Notes: generated by a model not told the origin, from the sequence alone. A stretch of DNA of 64,000 bases from Isoetes taiwanensis (GCA_021234155.1 JAJEKV010000017.1:17434372-17498371), one strand, 5' to 3'. Counted from the first letter of the stretch, positions 1 to 13,497 are shown. Made by a program: numbers and translations.

Positions 1-11
1 TTATTCAATCA

Positions 12-560
12 ATTAACATCATTAGCAACCACGATACCGCTCATCAACATACGAGCTATAATGCAATATTTTTCACCATCATTATATCTATAAAGATTGT
101 CATCATTCTTGAGCTTTTCAAGTCTTTGCTCTTTTAAGAAATTGATCCAGTCTTTGACATTCCCTTTGGAGCTTGTTTGAGTCAATAAACCGCTCTATTT
201 AGCTTCCTTACCATGCCATTCCCTTGATCAAACCCTGGTGCAGGCCTCATGCATTTAGAAGTGCTTGTTTTCACATCCATGTGATGCAACCCCCAAATTT
301 AGGGCATTTGCTAGACTTAACAAAAGTCTAATACTTGTGAACTTTACTATAGGGGAATATGTTTCATCATAGTCCCTTCCCTTCTTTTGAGTGTAGCCCT
401 GAGCTACGAGATGAGCCTTATACTTCTTACTTCCATCTGCACAATCTTTAATCTTAAATATCTATTTGCTACCAATTACATTCTGGTTTTTAAGGCACTG
501 CTCCAGCTCATATATATGTGTGTATTTAAAAGAATCAAATTCCGCCTACATTGCACTTGA
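12..560 (-). pseudogene. Ty1/copia reverse transcriptase fragment
   Basis: Read on the minus strand, the stretch from about 505 down to 290 gives a copia-type RT start with [20 protein letters not shown] followed by a GYTQ segment, a YDETYSP motif and a KFTSIR segment, all hallmarks of Ty1/copia polyproteins. Further down, a LKQAP motif (copia LYGLKQAP region) appears around 160-190 and a KNDDNLY-like segment near 100. The segments lie in different frames and contain stops, and the block that normally lies between them is largely missing, so this is a decayed, internally deleted relic. No LTR was recognised, and the element may continue to the left of the window. The family is clear; the exact ends are not. 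Confidence 0.75.
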
Positions 561-2210
561 CCATTGGTCTTATCCTCTGAGGCTATAGATTCTTCAAATA
601 TTCTAGGAATAATAACATCCATAATGGCCATAATTTATTCATATTTGTCCTCATGTTTTTCAACCTTTTGCTTTTTCCAGCTTAATTTCTTCACATTAGC
701 TTCTTCTGACAATAGTTATCAATTGATTTACTGTGTGTTTTATGATCGTAATTTATTTTGGAACTAGAACACTTGTCATTAATTACATATTTTGACAAAA
801 TATCTTTTATATATACAAGAAATTTATCATGGCGGTAAATATTTCTTTAACATGATCTGGGCCATAGGATCGACGAAGCCGACGAATGTGGTAGTCCAGG
901 GTGCTTGTTGAGATGATTTGTTTTGAATATTTATTCCTGGGTCTAAGCTTGCCATACAGATGGCCGGTTGGTCCAGCTATCAAACGCTATAGCCTCTACC
1001 AAATTTCGCAATTAGAATTAGGCTAAAACCCTCAGTTAATCTGTTTCTAGTTACCGGTGACCAAATAGAGCATTATCCCTAAACGATCGACCCATGCTTG
1101 CATAACAAAGCCCTAAATCTAGATGCAGGAATGACAGAAGTGAATTGAAAAAATGACATACATATGTTGGTCCAATCCTTGCGGCTGACAGTCACTATTG
1201 ATGCTATAGACATAAATTGAGAATTAACGATTGCTTAAAATGTATACAAAAGTATTGCAAGGTCATTGTTCTGCAATTATATCCACCAACATCTTGGCAA
1301 CCTTACCCTATTAATCAACATCTTGATCACCATCCAACCATTACGAGAATTTCAGTAACATACCACTACCAATGCCATGCATGGAAAAAATTAATGGCTA
1401 TTAATAGCCAAATGGCGATTTTTTAAGGGGTCTAGACAATTTTTGCGGCGAATTTTATGAAGGAAGATTTCTTAAAAAAAATAAAAATAGCCATATTTAA
1501 AACAAGTACTCCATTATTTTTTTTGGGATTAGCCAAACTATTTTCTTCCTTTTTTTCCTAAATAAAAAGGGATTAGCCTTTCTTTAAATTATAATAATTA
1601 TATATAAAATCATTAATAGCCAAACAAAATGAATTCTTATTATAGACTTTTACACATCCCCACCTACCATCATCGGATACTAGTTTTTCAAAATATGAAT
1701 TTTTATTACATATATCATATATAAATTTTCAAAAAAGAACCTAAAAAAGATGGCCAATATCCCCAGAGATGCTTGAGTTGGTTGCATAACATCTTCCTTT
1801 AAGGGCTAGAGATAAGTGCAACTTGATCATTATATCTAGAAGATGTCATTGCATTTAATGTAGTTCAGACTATTGATGTTATAAGCTACGTTGTGGGCTT
1901 CTGTTAAAAGTTTTTTAATATTATTGTATGTTTTTTTATTGTTGATTATTATTTGTAATTGTAGTACAATATATCTAAAGCTACAAAATTTATATTTTCT
2001 GTATTTTCCAGTTAGAAAAAATAGCTAAGTGAAAGTTTATAGTACTTAAAAGTTTCATCAAGTCCAAATACATATAAATGTAATGATAATAATAACTTTA
2101 GCCAAATGTATACCATAAAATACAGTAAAATTTTGAAAAATAGCCAAACCATTTTTTATGGAAAAATATATAGTATGCTTAATTTTTTCCCTGATGCCAT
2201 GGCTAGGTTG
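561..2210. other. AT-rich spacer without recognisable genes
   Basis: This stretch is AT-rich, with many homopolymer runs. Short reading frames at 564-767 and 1217-1426 show no recognisable motif. The words atagccaaa and attagccaaa recur between 1490 and 2150, which may be the remains of a small transposon, but I could not find its ends. Confidence 0.5.
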
Positions 2211-2271
2211 TTTGGGATTTAGGGTTTATCACATACTTAGGTTTTAGGGTTTTCAAGGTTTAGGGACTAAA
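2211..2271 (+). repeat. Degenerate telomere-like TTTAGGG units
   Basis: Several copies of (T)TTAGGG, the plant telomere unit, occur in loose succession (gggatttagggttt, ggttttagggtttt, ggtttagggac). They are not a clean tandem array, so this may be a telo-box cluster or chance in T-rich DNA rather than an interstitial telomere. Confidence 0.35.
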
Positions 2272-2489
2272 CAACATAAACATATGAGAGACTAGCACAG
2301 ATTGCACGTAAACAGGAATGGTTGGAGGCCTCATTGGTAGATTGGTCCATCCCTCATATGAAAAGACTTGCTCGTCGGAGGAATACCTATGCACCGCCAC
2401 CATCTATCTCTGAGTATATCCCTTCTGTTGGGCCTGCATCAACCACCATTGTTATAACACTTCCTGGCGTCAAGGCAACAGGCGCTGGC

Positions 2490-2708
2490 TAGCTTGAATT
2501 CAGACCTTTATTGTCTACAAGAGCATAAATGCAAGAAAGATGATATGCAAAAAGTTGCCTAGTAGTTGGTAGGCAATATAATGTCCTTGTAGCTGCAGCA
2601 GACTCAGCAAAGGCAGGGGTCCTCACCACATGGAAGCATGACATAGCAGTCACATTCACTCAGGTTGACAGGTTTAGCCACTGAATCATTATCAAGTCAC
2701 CCTCTTTC
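2490..2708 (+). pseudogene. LINE endonuclease fragment
   Basis: The plus strand encodes a segment containing YNVLVAAADSAKAGVLTTW, then TFTQVDRF and IIIK. This closely parallels the LINE endonuclease domain found on the minus strand near 47,000 (YNVLVAAS..SAKTGVL, then TFTQVDRF..WIIVK). A preceding QEHKCKKDD segment fits the same alignment. It contains stops and is only about 70 codons long. It is therefore a dead fragment of the APE-type endonuclease of a plant L1-like LINE. Confidence 0.7.
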
Positions 2709-5168
2709 ACCCACTTAAGAGGCCATTTGACGAACTAGACACCAAACTTGCTCTGAAAATGTGACACCATTGGATTCCCGTCGAGAAGGGAAATCTCATG
2801 CTCTAAGAAACAACAAAAAAGAGGAGGGCAAATCCATTTGTGATGGCGCAAACACAATGGGGGGTCTACGAACTCCCTTTGTGGTCCCATAATGCCTACG
2901 TGGATAAGAATGCCACCTATTGCGCACAGTCACCACCTTCATGGCATCTAGAGACCTGCTGACGAGGACCATATAGTCATGTCGTTATACAGAGCCTCAC
3001 ACGGATTGCTCTCACGAGCCTCAATCCCCGGACATGCTCTGATGTTTCACACGCATCGGCCCGCTTCCTTCCGACCTTCCCTTGTCCCATTACTGGGGAT
3101 GATTGATCCCTAATCATACATTAATTCAGTCTGATAGAATGCTTTTGCTGTGATTAGTCTTAATTAGGCCCATAATCCTCTTCATGCCTGATGAAGGAAC
3201 TCGATTTTGGTACAATACATGATCATTGGGGGCATAATGGCCCCATTTCAAAATCTAGTAGTAGGATTGCACTATCACTTCACGCATAAGACTCAAGCCT
3301 ATATAAGATTCGGGCACTTATCTGCATTCCTTTCAACCTATCATGCGCCAATATCAAGTTCTTGAAGTAAGCTGCAATTCTTGAAATTTTGTTAGTAGTT
3401 GTAGTTCTGTTTTTGGTATATTCTAAAGCAAATAGGAATCCTTGAATTTTTTAATCTTATGCTTGTCTGTGTGCATGCAAAAAAAAAGATGTCTAATTGA
3501 GCACTTGTAGGGCGGCTTTCTCTCCAGGGTGTTTCGTGTTGATGCCCTGCTCTCGGTCCCTTGCTGAATGTGGGCGGACACAGAGCAGCTCCAGCAACAC
3601 TTCCTCCACTCAACCCATGCCACTACCATCTCTCACCTTCTAGAATGTGTTCCTCACCCAGGACGAAGTACAGGAGGCAATTTCCTCTAGTATTCCTACT
3701 GCTTGCATCCTAGAGTTTGCAGGTGCTCTTCAGCACAACCCCTGCACACTTAGGTGTATTACGAGTTGAGGGTCTTCCGGGGGGGGAGGGGTCTATACTG
3801 CTGAAGAAGGAAGACTAAGATCTCCTAATCCCCCTTCTCAAATAAATAAATAAATAAATAATGCATTTGGGCCTCCGGCCTGGTTTTTCTTTTTCTCTAT
3901 TCTATTCTATTCTTTTTTTTTTTACTTTTTTTTTTTTATGTTTATTAACATGCCAGTCCGCCATGTTGTTGTGTTGTGATTGTTGCTCTGTCTAGGAGCA
4001 CTGTAACTTTTTGCTCGAGCTAATGTGATACCCCCTGTTTTGTCATCTGTTTCTAACAGCAAAAGATATTTACTAAAATTTGCACAACAGATTTGACACA
4101 ATTATGTTTGATTGATCAATTTGTTTAGCAAATAGCAGTTTTGCCAACGATATTGTCACAAAATGGACACACCTTACAATCTTGCCAATAGGCCACAAAG
4201 ATTTTTTGTTTATGTATTCAAATCGTCTTGCAATAGAAGATTTGCAACAAGTTTGAATTTGCCCAATCAATTTCTAACCCTTATGCCCAAACAATTATCC
4301 AAAACCTGAAGAATTATTCATATAAATTCTAGTCAATGCGTACATTGGTAACGTGATCGAAAAGCAACTAGTAGCCAAAATATGATGGAAGATCTATTTG
4401 TAGCGACAACATGTTAGGGTATCGAACGTACAATACGTACAATCGGTAGAAAATCTTATGTTTGACAATGGAAAAAAAGGCATCTTAGCATGCAACAAGA
4501 ATAAGACATTACTTGGGACCAACATATGTCTTATCACAGGGACCTTCTTATTGCTTCAAGAATATTTTTCCACTCGCACTCATAAAATAGATTTTGTTAA
4601 CGTTTTGATGTTCAAGTCATGTGAGAACAACGTGTGACATGTTTAGATATCTTGGTTTGGTTTCATTCACATTAGGAGCCATCACAATGGTTGCTATTGA
4701 ACTTGTAGTATCCCTATGTGATGTATTACTTCATTTGAATTATTAGTGGCACATTTCTCAAGAATAGTGGTCGCATGGACACAAGTAGTTGCCATGGGGG
4801 CACACATTGGGGTCCAAAAACTACTAGTGTCCAAGTGTTATGAATTCTCATATATTCTTTATGAAGTAAGGTATCATATATACATTTGTTAAAAGGCCCA
4901 CCTGGGCATGTGTTTTCTCCTTTGCCTGTTTAATATATTTCTATAAGATATAGACAAAGCAACCTTTTCGTGGTTAAACTTAGGAAAACCTATGCTTGTA
5001 TATCCTAATCCTTTATTTAAAGGTGTCACACAATGTGTAGGAAGAGCACATGTATTCGTATCTTATGACTGTGGTGTCCATACCCAAACAATGGGAGAAT
5101 TCATATCTTAGTGATGACTCGCCAAGACTAACAATACTTCTATATGTTTTGGAACGATGTATCATTAA
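2709..5168. other. Spacer with microsatellite and T-rich tracts
   Basis: No gene was recognised. A TATA-like cctatataag lies at about 3298. A short AAAT microsatellite occupies 3840-3862, followed by T-rich tracts at 3900-3940 that could be the tail of a retroposon. Small minus-strand frames at 3392-3629 have no recognisable motif. Confidence 0.4.
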
Positions 5169-5232
5169 ACTGATTAAGGTAGACTTTTTAAGTGACTTAT
5201 ACTGATTAAGGTAGAATTTTTAAGTGCCTTAT
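5169..5232 (+). repeat. 32-bp tandem duplication, two copies
   Basis: The 32-base unit beginning actgattaaggtaga occurs at 5169-5200 and again immediately after at 5201-5232, with two mismatches. It is a simple local duplication with no coding content. Confidence 0.85.
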
Positions 5233-7514
5233 AATGGGTAGTGGTTGTACAATCACTCCACTACAAAAGAAATAAAATGGTGCTTAGGAGTGGATAGTTT
5301 TTCTACTTTTGCCACAGACATAGGGTGTCCATATGCATTGGATAGTAAATGTATCTAGAAACAAATATGACGGTGGTGTGAATTGGTAAGCCTCCATTGT
5401 CCTCGCTATTCTTAACCATGACATTGACCTGAAATGGAATGGTGCCCCATACTTTGAAGTGCATAAAGAGCAATAGAATCATGCAAATTTGACCTCCAAT
5501 TATTTTGAATCCGCATGCAAGTGAAAAGATGGTAAAATGCAAGAGGGAAAGAAAAAACCAGCTAGAGAATCCACCTTCTTGTCTTGATACAAGTAAGAAC
5601 AGTAACTTATTCCTTCAAAAATGAATAAACAAGGTTTGTATATTCATATTCACCATGGAAAAAGGCAAGGACACTCAAAACGTTTATACTTTTACCTCAA
5701 TCTTAAAGTATGCAACATGGTGTAGCCCATTAAACTTGCAGAATGTTCTCGAGGAAAAGCATGAAGTTGACGTATTAGAGGTGATCCAGAGCCATAAGTA
5801 CGAATTGCAGCTGCAGCAGGTAGTATGAAGCCACATTAAGGTGTGTGTAGAGCATATGAAGCATATATTAATTTTAAAAATTGGTTGATGGATACACGTC
5901 AGATGATAACGACAAATCATGAAGAAGATGGTAACCGAGACGTGTAGATAAATAGAGGCATGAGGGGCATTGCTACTTCCCCTCGCTCGAGCAAAGGAAG
6001 AGAATTGGTTCCAAGAGTGATATAAGGTGATATCGAGGGCGAATGTTTCAAGGAAGGAAGGAAGGAAGGAAGGAAGGAAGGTACTAAGGCAAAAACATTT
6101 GCCTTGCTTATATAACCTTGTGCATCATCTCATGTATCTCATGTAGAAGTGGTTGATTCTTGTAATTATGTTTAACAGATAAAGATAGATAGATAAATAA
6201 ATAGATATTATTTTAACGTTCACGAATAATATTGTGTCTAAGTGTGTTTTTCATTTCTTGTGAAAATATTAGGGAAAATAAATCTTGCCTTTGTTGCTAA
6301 AACAAGGCGGATATTCGTGCCACATTAAAAATGCATGACCACTACTAACCAAATTCCTTACGTTTGTTTTGCCCATCTTCTTTTTGGGCGGGATGGAATG
6401 GAGCGTGGCTATGGCAGCCAGTATGCTATACTTCATGCTCGTCATTCTTTTCTTTCTTCCCTGTACAAACTCGAGCTCTTTTTGCAGCATCGTAGATCCA
6501 GATGTACTACATATGGTAACGCGTCCCTTTAAATTTTGAGTCCAGCTCGTTTGAATCCTTAAGATTATCTAAATACTATGAATCTCGCATCACATCGCAT
6601 GAAATATGGCACAAACTTTGCTTCTTGGTCTGCTTTCTGAAGAATCTATTCCGGCAAGAAATGTCTGTCCAATTCTTTTGCTGCGAAAAAGACGAGCAGT
6701 AAGAAAGTTTATTGATGAAATCTTTTCTGTTTGATTCAGGAGGCCAAAGCAGGGGCGAGGGGGGTCTTCTGGCAAACAAGAGCAAGAGCTCATCTGGAAG
6801 CACCACCTGGAAGACCGGAATCCAGACACGGCCGCATCAGATTCGACCGCAAAAAACAAAGATTATATCGTGGGCCTAAACAAAGGTATTTTATTCAGAT
6901 TCAACCACCACTATGGAACAATCCCCCACACATGCACGTGTATTCTCCACCGAATTCTTGCAAATTGCAGCACTAACATTAAGATAAAGACCTGCTACTG
7001 TAGATGTAACAAAGCCTATACTGTGGATTCATGCATATAACACTGTAGGTTTAAGTAAGGGGGCAGCTTACAGGCTTGTACTTGCAAGAAAAAAAAGAAA
7101 AGAAATCACTGTTGCTTGGTCAAGTTATGTCAAACAACCGTTTTGTATGCTGCTATTTCGTGCATCAAGTCTGGATCTTAGCGTGTGTCACATCTCAGAA
7201 ATTTGAGTAGATTGCTTAAGCGAGAAATAGGCAAGAACAAAATGGATAAGTAGGTTATGTGTAGCGCATTTAAGATGGAATGGATGATGCTAAACGGCAG
7301 TTTGCCACCTATGTTGTTGGTAATATTTGAGCTCAAATTCTTTTGAGCATGACACTCGAGGATGGATCTATGGGGGCCATGATGGGCCCTTGGCCTTGGC
7401 TTTGGGTTATTTGCTGGCAGGTTGTGGATGTAAATTTGACAGAAGTGGAGTATCTTTTGCAGGAGGAGTGGTTAGTGCTTCTCGTCCTTTCGAAACGGTT
7501 GCATATTTTGCAAC
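5233..7514. other. Spacer upstream of the PHO1-like gene
   Basis: No convincing gene is visible. It includes the GGAA microsatellite at 6050-6081 and overlapping short frames on both strands at 6269-6976 that encode nothing recognisable. The PHO1-like promoter should lie in its last kilobase, but I cannot assign a TATA box with confidence. Confidence 0.4.
6050..6081 (+). repeat. (GGAA)n microsatellite
   Basis: About eight uninterrupted GGAA units. Confidence 0.95.
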
Positions 7515-10500
7515 ATGGTGAAGTTTCAGAAGCATTTCGAGAATCAGCTTGTGTCGGAATGGCGGGACATGTACTGCGATTATCGAGAACTGAAGAAGGA
7601 AGTAAAGAAAATCAAACATCATGGGGAGCTCATGAAGCAACAACATCATCTACAGCAGCCTTCTATGTTCGACAGTCCTCTGCTCAGCATCAGCAATGCT
7701 GCTAGAAATGTTCGCCATTTTTTGTCTCAGGATGATACTGTGGTAAGAATTATGTATGCCTCAGATTTTCTACCAATTGTTTTTTTATTCAATATGAACA
7801 CGCATCTATTCAACATGCATGATTCTATGATTATAAGTTATAAGTAGTATAATTTACTAAGTTAAACCATGCCTCGTTTGATTTTTAACAAATTGATTGT
7901 CGCTCAGGTGCATCTCTTTCGAACATTGAAGTTTCTCACTATTATATCCATTGTGATCATCCTTATTGTCTTAATGCTATCTTCTCCAGGTTATACACAG
8001 AAGAAAACCCAAACTCTGTGATGCAGAGGAGGTCATCCAAACGGAACTGCAAGGAAATCATGTGGAACACAAGAGAGTTTTCTTTGCAAAACTAGACGAG
8101 CAACTGAACAAAATCAACAGATTCTACAAGCAAAAAGAGGAAGAATATTGTGATCGCGCAAATCAGCTGCAGGTACAATTGGAAACTCTTGCCAGCTTTC
8201 AAAAAGCACGCGGATATGGAAAAGGAAACGGAAACAACTCGGATCCAGGTATGTCCCTGCCTATCAAGATCATGGGCAAAGCAAATGCCACTTTTCAAGC
8301 ACTGACATCTCTTTTGTCAGATCCAGAGAGTGACCTTGATAAGAATGAGAATGTCCCGAATGAGAATGTCCCCAGCCGGAGCAAAGTACAGCGGGCAGAC
8401 AAGATGCTACGGGAGGCTTTCGCTGAATTCTATCGCGGTCTTGGACTCTTGCGAAATTACAGGTCTGGAAAAAAAAAGTCCCCTGCTATTTATGCCCATA
8501 CTTTTGTCGGAATCTTTATTTGCTACTTTTAGGCGCTTGATACGAGATCTAATTTTTTTTGTTACTCGTTTTGTTTTTGTGCCTTCAAATAGTTCATTGA
8601 ATATGACAGCATTTGTGAAGATTTTGAAGAAGTATGACAAGGTACAGTTTAACCCTTTTCTCTTTTAGGGATTAGGCATAAGTAAGAGTCTAATGTAAGC
8701 CTAATTTATTAAACATCTATGCAGGTGGCAGGGCAATGCGTATCAAAGACATATTTGCGATTTGTAGAGCAATCTTACTTCTCGGCTTCCGATAAGGTAA
8801 ACCCATAATAGTGCCGGAAGTGAAGGATTCAAGGCGCACCTCTCACCGTGTTTATTCTACAGATTGTGAAGTTAATCGAGACAGTAGAATCACACTTCAC
8901 AAATTATTTCGCCAAGGGAAACCGGAAGAAGGCAATGGTCTACTTGCGCTCCATGTCCCATCACAGCACCAAGCTTAACCAAATAAACTTCATTTTAGGT
9001 ATATTACCTCTTATAATCTTGGTTGTATGTTAACATTTGTGACTAATAGAAAACGTCAAAAAAAAAAAAAAAACTTAACATGGTTCTTTCTAGGGACCTT
9101 TACTGGATGTTCCTGGAGCCTTCTCATCGCATTCATATTGCTCATTGTTTCTATGAATCGAAGAAAGGTTTACGAAGAAACCCCTTACATGCGTTCTGCC
9201 TTCCCAATATTTAGGTACAACATGTTTTTATCGCATCAATCACTCCCATTAACTCCAAATTCTAACACTGGACTCTTCTTATTCCTCTTTGTTCTTTCCC
9301 AGTACAATTTCATTGTTCCTGTTACATATGTATATGTATGGATCAAATGTCTATTTGTGGCAAAAAGACTCGCATCAATTATGCTTTCATTTTTGAATTT
9401 GCACCTGGAACCGAGATGCGATATCAAGATGTTTTGTTTGTTTGCACTGGATCGACAAACATTATTGATAATCGGAATGACATCACATCTACTCATCTAT
9501 ACATCTGAGCCAAGGGTGCAACTTCACAGTGAAATCATTCCACTTATCATATTCTTGGTAAGTCCTATTCCATTCTACTCTTGCATCATAATGAGTTTTC
9601 TAAGTTTTGTCTTTGCACATTGGAAATAATACCAAGAGTTTTGAAATTAATACCAGATCTTGCTCGTAGTCCTTTTTGTCCTTTGAGATATGTTATAAGT
9701 CTGCAAGAGGTGTTCTCTTGCGTAGCATTTGGCGGATAATTTCCTCCCCAATGAATAAGGTATATATTAAAGTGTAACATATTTAAGTTCATCGTTGAAG
9801 AAAATAATCAATTGACTCTCCATTCTAGGTTCTTCTTCTCGATTTCTTTCTTGCAGATCAACTTACAAGTCAGGTAAATCATATTTAATAAGCATTGATA
9901 AGTACCAAATATCAAGATTAATCTCTTGAGGATACTTATATATGTTGTGTAGGTGACCGCACTAAGGAATTTGGGCTATATATCTTGCTATTATGGTGGT
10001 GGTTACTTTAGACAATTAGATACAACAGCTTGTACAAAAAAAAGCTCGCTTTCTCGTGTATTCCAATATCTAATATGTGTATCACCATATTGGTGGCGAC
10101 TTATGCAGGTAGTTTGACTTTTTTGAAGAACTTATTATTAAAAGAACCTACTATTAAAATATAATAGCCTATAGTACATTCTATTGTTTCTAAATTGAAA
10201 AAATTATTATCATGTTTTCACAAGCATAGTGTTGGCGAAGATGGAGCGATGAACATGATAGAGCACACATTGCAAATGGTGGAAAGTATTTGTCAGCAAT
10301 GATAGCCATTGTCATGAAGTTAACCTATTTACTTGTCGGGACAAAGATATGGATGATCGTTTTTACAATATCTATAACCTTTGCCACTATGTACCAATTA
10401 TATTGGGACCTTGTCGTAGATTGGGGTCTTCTTCAGCCACATTCAGCTAACCCATGGCTTCGTGATCAAATAATTCTCAAAAGACCAGTGTATTTTTTCT

Positions 10501-10804
10501 CAATTGCTCTTAATATAGTACTTCGACTTGTGTGGTTATACTCTTTAACCCATGTTCAAATTAGGCGAGATCGACCATATGGTCGCAGAGTTCGCTTTTT
10601 GCGACTTTTTAGAAGTATTCCGTCGGGGACATTGGAATTTCTATAGGTTAGTTCTTTTAATGCATCAGCTTCATGACTTTTTATACACTAGTTTCATTAA
10701 CATTGTCTAATGATACAGGGTTGGAGAATGAACATTTGAACAATGTTGGAAAATATAGGGCAGTGAGAACCGTACCACTCCCTTTCAAAGATATGGATGA
10801 CTAG
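7515..10804 (+). CDS. PHO1: PHO1-family phosphate exporter (SPX-EXS), 12 exons, frame-broken
   Basis: PHO1 proteins export phosphate, notably into the root xylem. The N-terminal SPX domain senses inositol pyrophosphates and the C-terminal EXS domain follows membrane helices. Exons inferred from GT-AG sites and homology are 7515-7742, 7990-8462, 8593-8641, 8725-8796, 8863-8998, 9094-9214, 9303-9557, 9657-9759, 9829-9873, 9953-10108, 10230-10646 and 10719-10804. The start [16 protein letters not shown] is the SPX N-terminus, and [17 protein letters not shown] and [11 protein letters not shown] follow. The membrane/EXS part shows [47 protein letters not shown] and [14 protein letters not shown]; the end reads ENEHLNNVG and RTVPLPF. 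Exons 1-6 are open. Exons 7 (two sites), 8, 11 and 12 each need a one-base shift, several at homopolymers. It is therefore either a young pseudogene or sequence-error damage; the family call is firm. Confidence 0.88.
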
Positions 10805-12804
10805 ATTCAGATGCAACAATGCACCAAATTATACTACCTCCATGCAAATACATGGATGATCAAAGCATCAATAGACTACTATGGCTTACTACATGTAAAC
10901 TTAGTCTTTTAACCCAAAATTAATAAAAGCATATTTGGAATTTCATAGCATTTTGGAATATTTCATATGAGCTTCTCAGAAGCTTTTACTCAAGAACCAT
11001 AATTAAAAGAGATAAACATGCTAATGAACGTAATAAGTACCCACTCCAGTTATAAACATACTGAATCATAATTATCCACTCCAGCCATCCATCAATAGAA
11101 GAAAATGACATGAGAAACTTTCCTTGCGATGTCAATTGAAGCAACTGATTTTATAATGCTTAAAAGCTTATAGACATCATTGTCACGTTATTTTCCTTAT
11201 CAACATTTGACAGTGGTGATACCATCCACAACATGGAGAGAAAATCTGGTACAATATCATCTGACTAATATGATTTATTCTTGGGGTTGATTTGGATAGA
11301 ACAGATTCCTCATTTGTATCTTGAAATAAGAATTTGATAGAACATCAATATTATTCTCATCATGTATGATCTCATTCTATACGTTTCTTAAAAGTAGAGA
11401 GGGTGGAGGCTATAACTAAGCTCTAATGCTTTATTCTATCATCCAACAACTTATTCACTTTGAGGGCCCTCACTCAGAAGACTAAAACATGTGAAATTCA
11501 ACTTGATCACTTGTTCTACATCAAGGATGCATACACTCAACCTCACCTAAATCTTATGGTTCATTTTGAGCCTTTTTCTATAGGAAAAGTAAACCCTTAA
11601 ATTAGTACTTGAGTCACACAAAACTATTTGTTCTCACATTAATCCTTGAAGAGCAAAAATTCGAAAAATTTTGTTTTGACGTGTTATGAGAGATGTTATT
11701 TTTTTACTCGTGGTAAAAAAAGGGAAAAAAACCTCAAAAAAACATTGGCAACTCCAGAAATGGCATATAAACCATATAATATACCACAAACCCATAACTT
11801 ACCAAAACAAAAGTTTTCAAGAAAAAATAAATCCGATACAAAAAACCAATCGGCAACAGCCCGGTTCCCACTTCTTTGCACTCAACTTGCATCTTGACGA
11901 GGCAGTTCAAGAGTTGGAAATTACGCCCACTACATACCCCCGCAATTATGGCATAACATCTTGGAGTAGCACCTTTTCAAACACTTGACATGCTTCTATC
12001 ATAGATCCACATGTGGCATACATGTTATGTGATGTATTGCAAACAAAAGGACCACTTTCTAATTCTTGATTTCATCTTCAACTTCTCGACCTCTTTCCAC
12101 ATTTTTCGATTAGTATATGCTCCCAAAAAAGCAAAGAAGTTTGCAACTACTCTGTGCTAAGAGAACTACGTGATGTCCCCAATTCAATATACCTTACTAT
12201 TAGAGAAGTCCCCTGATGCACATTTGTATATTTAAGCTAATCGGACTTGTTGCATCAAATCAAACTTCCATATTTAACGGCCCCAGATGATTGCCAACAG
12301 TTTTGAGCCTTGGAGACAATACGTGCAAATTTCAATTTAACATGTCTGGCATGGCACAGATTGGCCAAAACCAAGCCATTCGCTACTTTGCTGCTTCCGG
12401 ATCTAGAAGCTCTAGATCCATAAAAGCTTATTGGAGGTCAAGGTGTGCTTTTAGTTCTTTAGAATTTAGTTCTTTAGATATTATAATGGTTTCCCACGCA
12501 CAAGAAATCTTTTTTTATTAAAACTTTTTTTCCTCGCCCAAAATTTTGTAACAAGCATTTTCCAATGTAATAGTTGCTAACCTATCCTACTTGTTAAACA
12601 AAAAGTAGCCAAACAAATAATGGACGATGTCAACATGGTGTGTATGAATTTCCATTTTGAAGATAGACTAGACATTCTTTCTAGGGCAGCAGAACATCTT
12701 CCTGAATTTAAAATGATCGGAAATAAAGCTTTGAATGTCTACAAACACTCGCCATCAATAAACGTGCTAGAAGTAAAGACATAAATCAAGCAAGATCATC
12801 AACC
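10805..12804. other. Spacer downstream of the PHO1-like gene
   Basis: AT-rich spacer. Overlapping frames at 11,646-11,988 and 12,291-12,521 have low-complexity products and no recognisable motif. I see no gene here. Confidence 0.4.
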
Positions 12805-13497
12805 ATGATGATGGTTGTAAGTTCTTCTAGCAATCATGCTGATGTGGAAAAAGTACTGAATTTGAAATGGAAGGCTATATATGCTATTCTTGACAAATTA
12901 AAGATTGCTGACATTGGAGGACTGTGGTCAATGTTCAAGAGGAGATCTAGATGTGATAGAATTCATGATGCAAATCATGAGCAGGTCTATAGTTTTTGGA
13001 TATCTAAGACAAGGGTGTCTTCTAATAAACGACAAGTTATCAGCTTCAGAAGAAATCTTGATGGTAAGAAGATAGCATGACCACAGAATTTGCGTGCAAT
13101 CCACTTCCTCGAAGAATCACAGGTATGTTATGAGTTATGCTACATTTTTAAATATGTTCTAACTTAGTTAGATTTGTTAATGCAGGTAATGTTCTATAGA
13201 CGTTTCAAATGACAATTTCCAAACATAAAAGTTTCACAGGCATAGCTGCATATGCAAATGTGCTATCTGTGGCCCAAGACCAAAATGTGAAGCATATGCA
13301 CACTTTCAACAGTGTGAGCGATATGTGGAGGTCCGTGGTATGTCGAAAGGATGATGTGGCATCTTGGCACAAGCCAAAGTGTTTGGAAATGGATTGCGAG
13401 GACTATGGGATGAATGCTTTCCTCAAATGTCCAAAAGAGCATAGTAAATTGAATAGATTAGATTGGAAGAACTTTGAAAAGTATTTTGGCATATCTT
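12805..13497 (+). pseudogene. Fragment of a DUF7869-related transposase-like protein
   Basis: Two open stretches (12,805-13,078 and about 13,190-13,497) are separated by a GT...AG-bounded gap at about 13,122-13,185 that could be an intron. The first contains VEKVLNLKWKAIYAILDKLK and a FWISKTRVSSNKRQV segment; the second contains WHKPKCL, a C-x4-C-like pair and LDWKNFEKYFG. From memory, eukaryotic proteins that carry a C-terminal DUF7869 domain have a similar cysteine-containing segment (WHKxECL..C..CG...CP.E, then WK.FE) before the putative catalytic part. No catalytic part follows, because the gypsy LTR begins about 135 bases downstream. The family assignment is an inference from pattern only. 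Confidence 0.4.

Noticed and set aside
2211-2271. Interstitial telomere
   Set aside because: The TTTAGGG-like units are few, irregular and in T-rich DNA.
3290-3420. Pararetrovirus or LTR promoter (tatataag with TGACG-like words)
   Set aside because: No adjoining reverse transcriptase, primer site or repeat was found, so it could be chance.
6269-6976. Overlapping short frames on both strands before the PHO1-like gene
   Set aside because: No motif, no splice-compatible continuation and equal openness on both strands.
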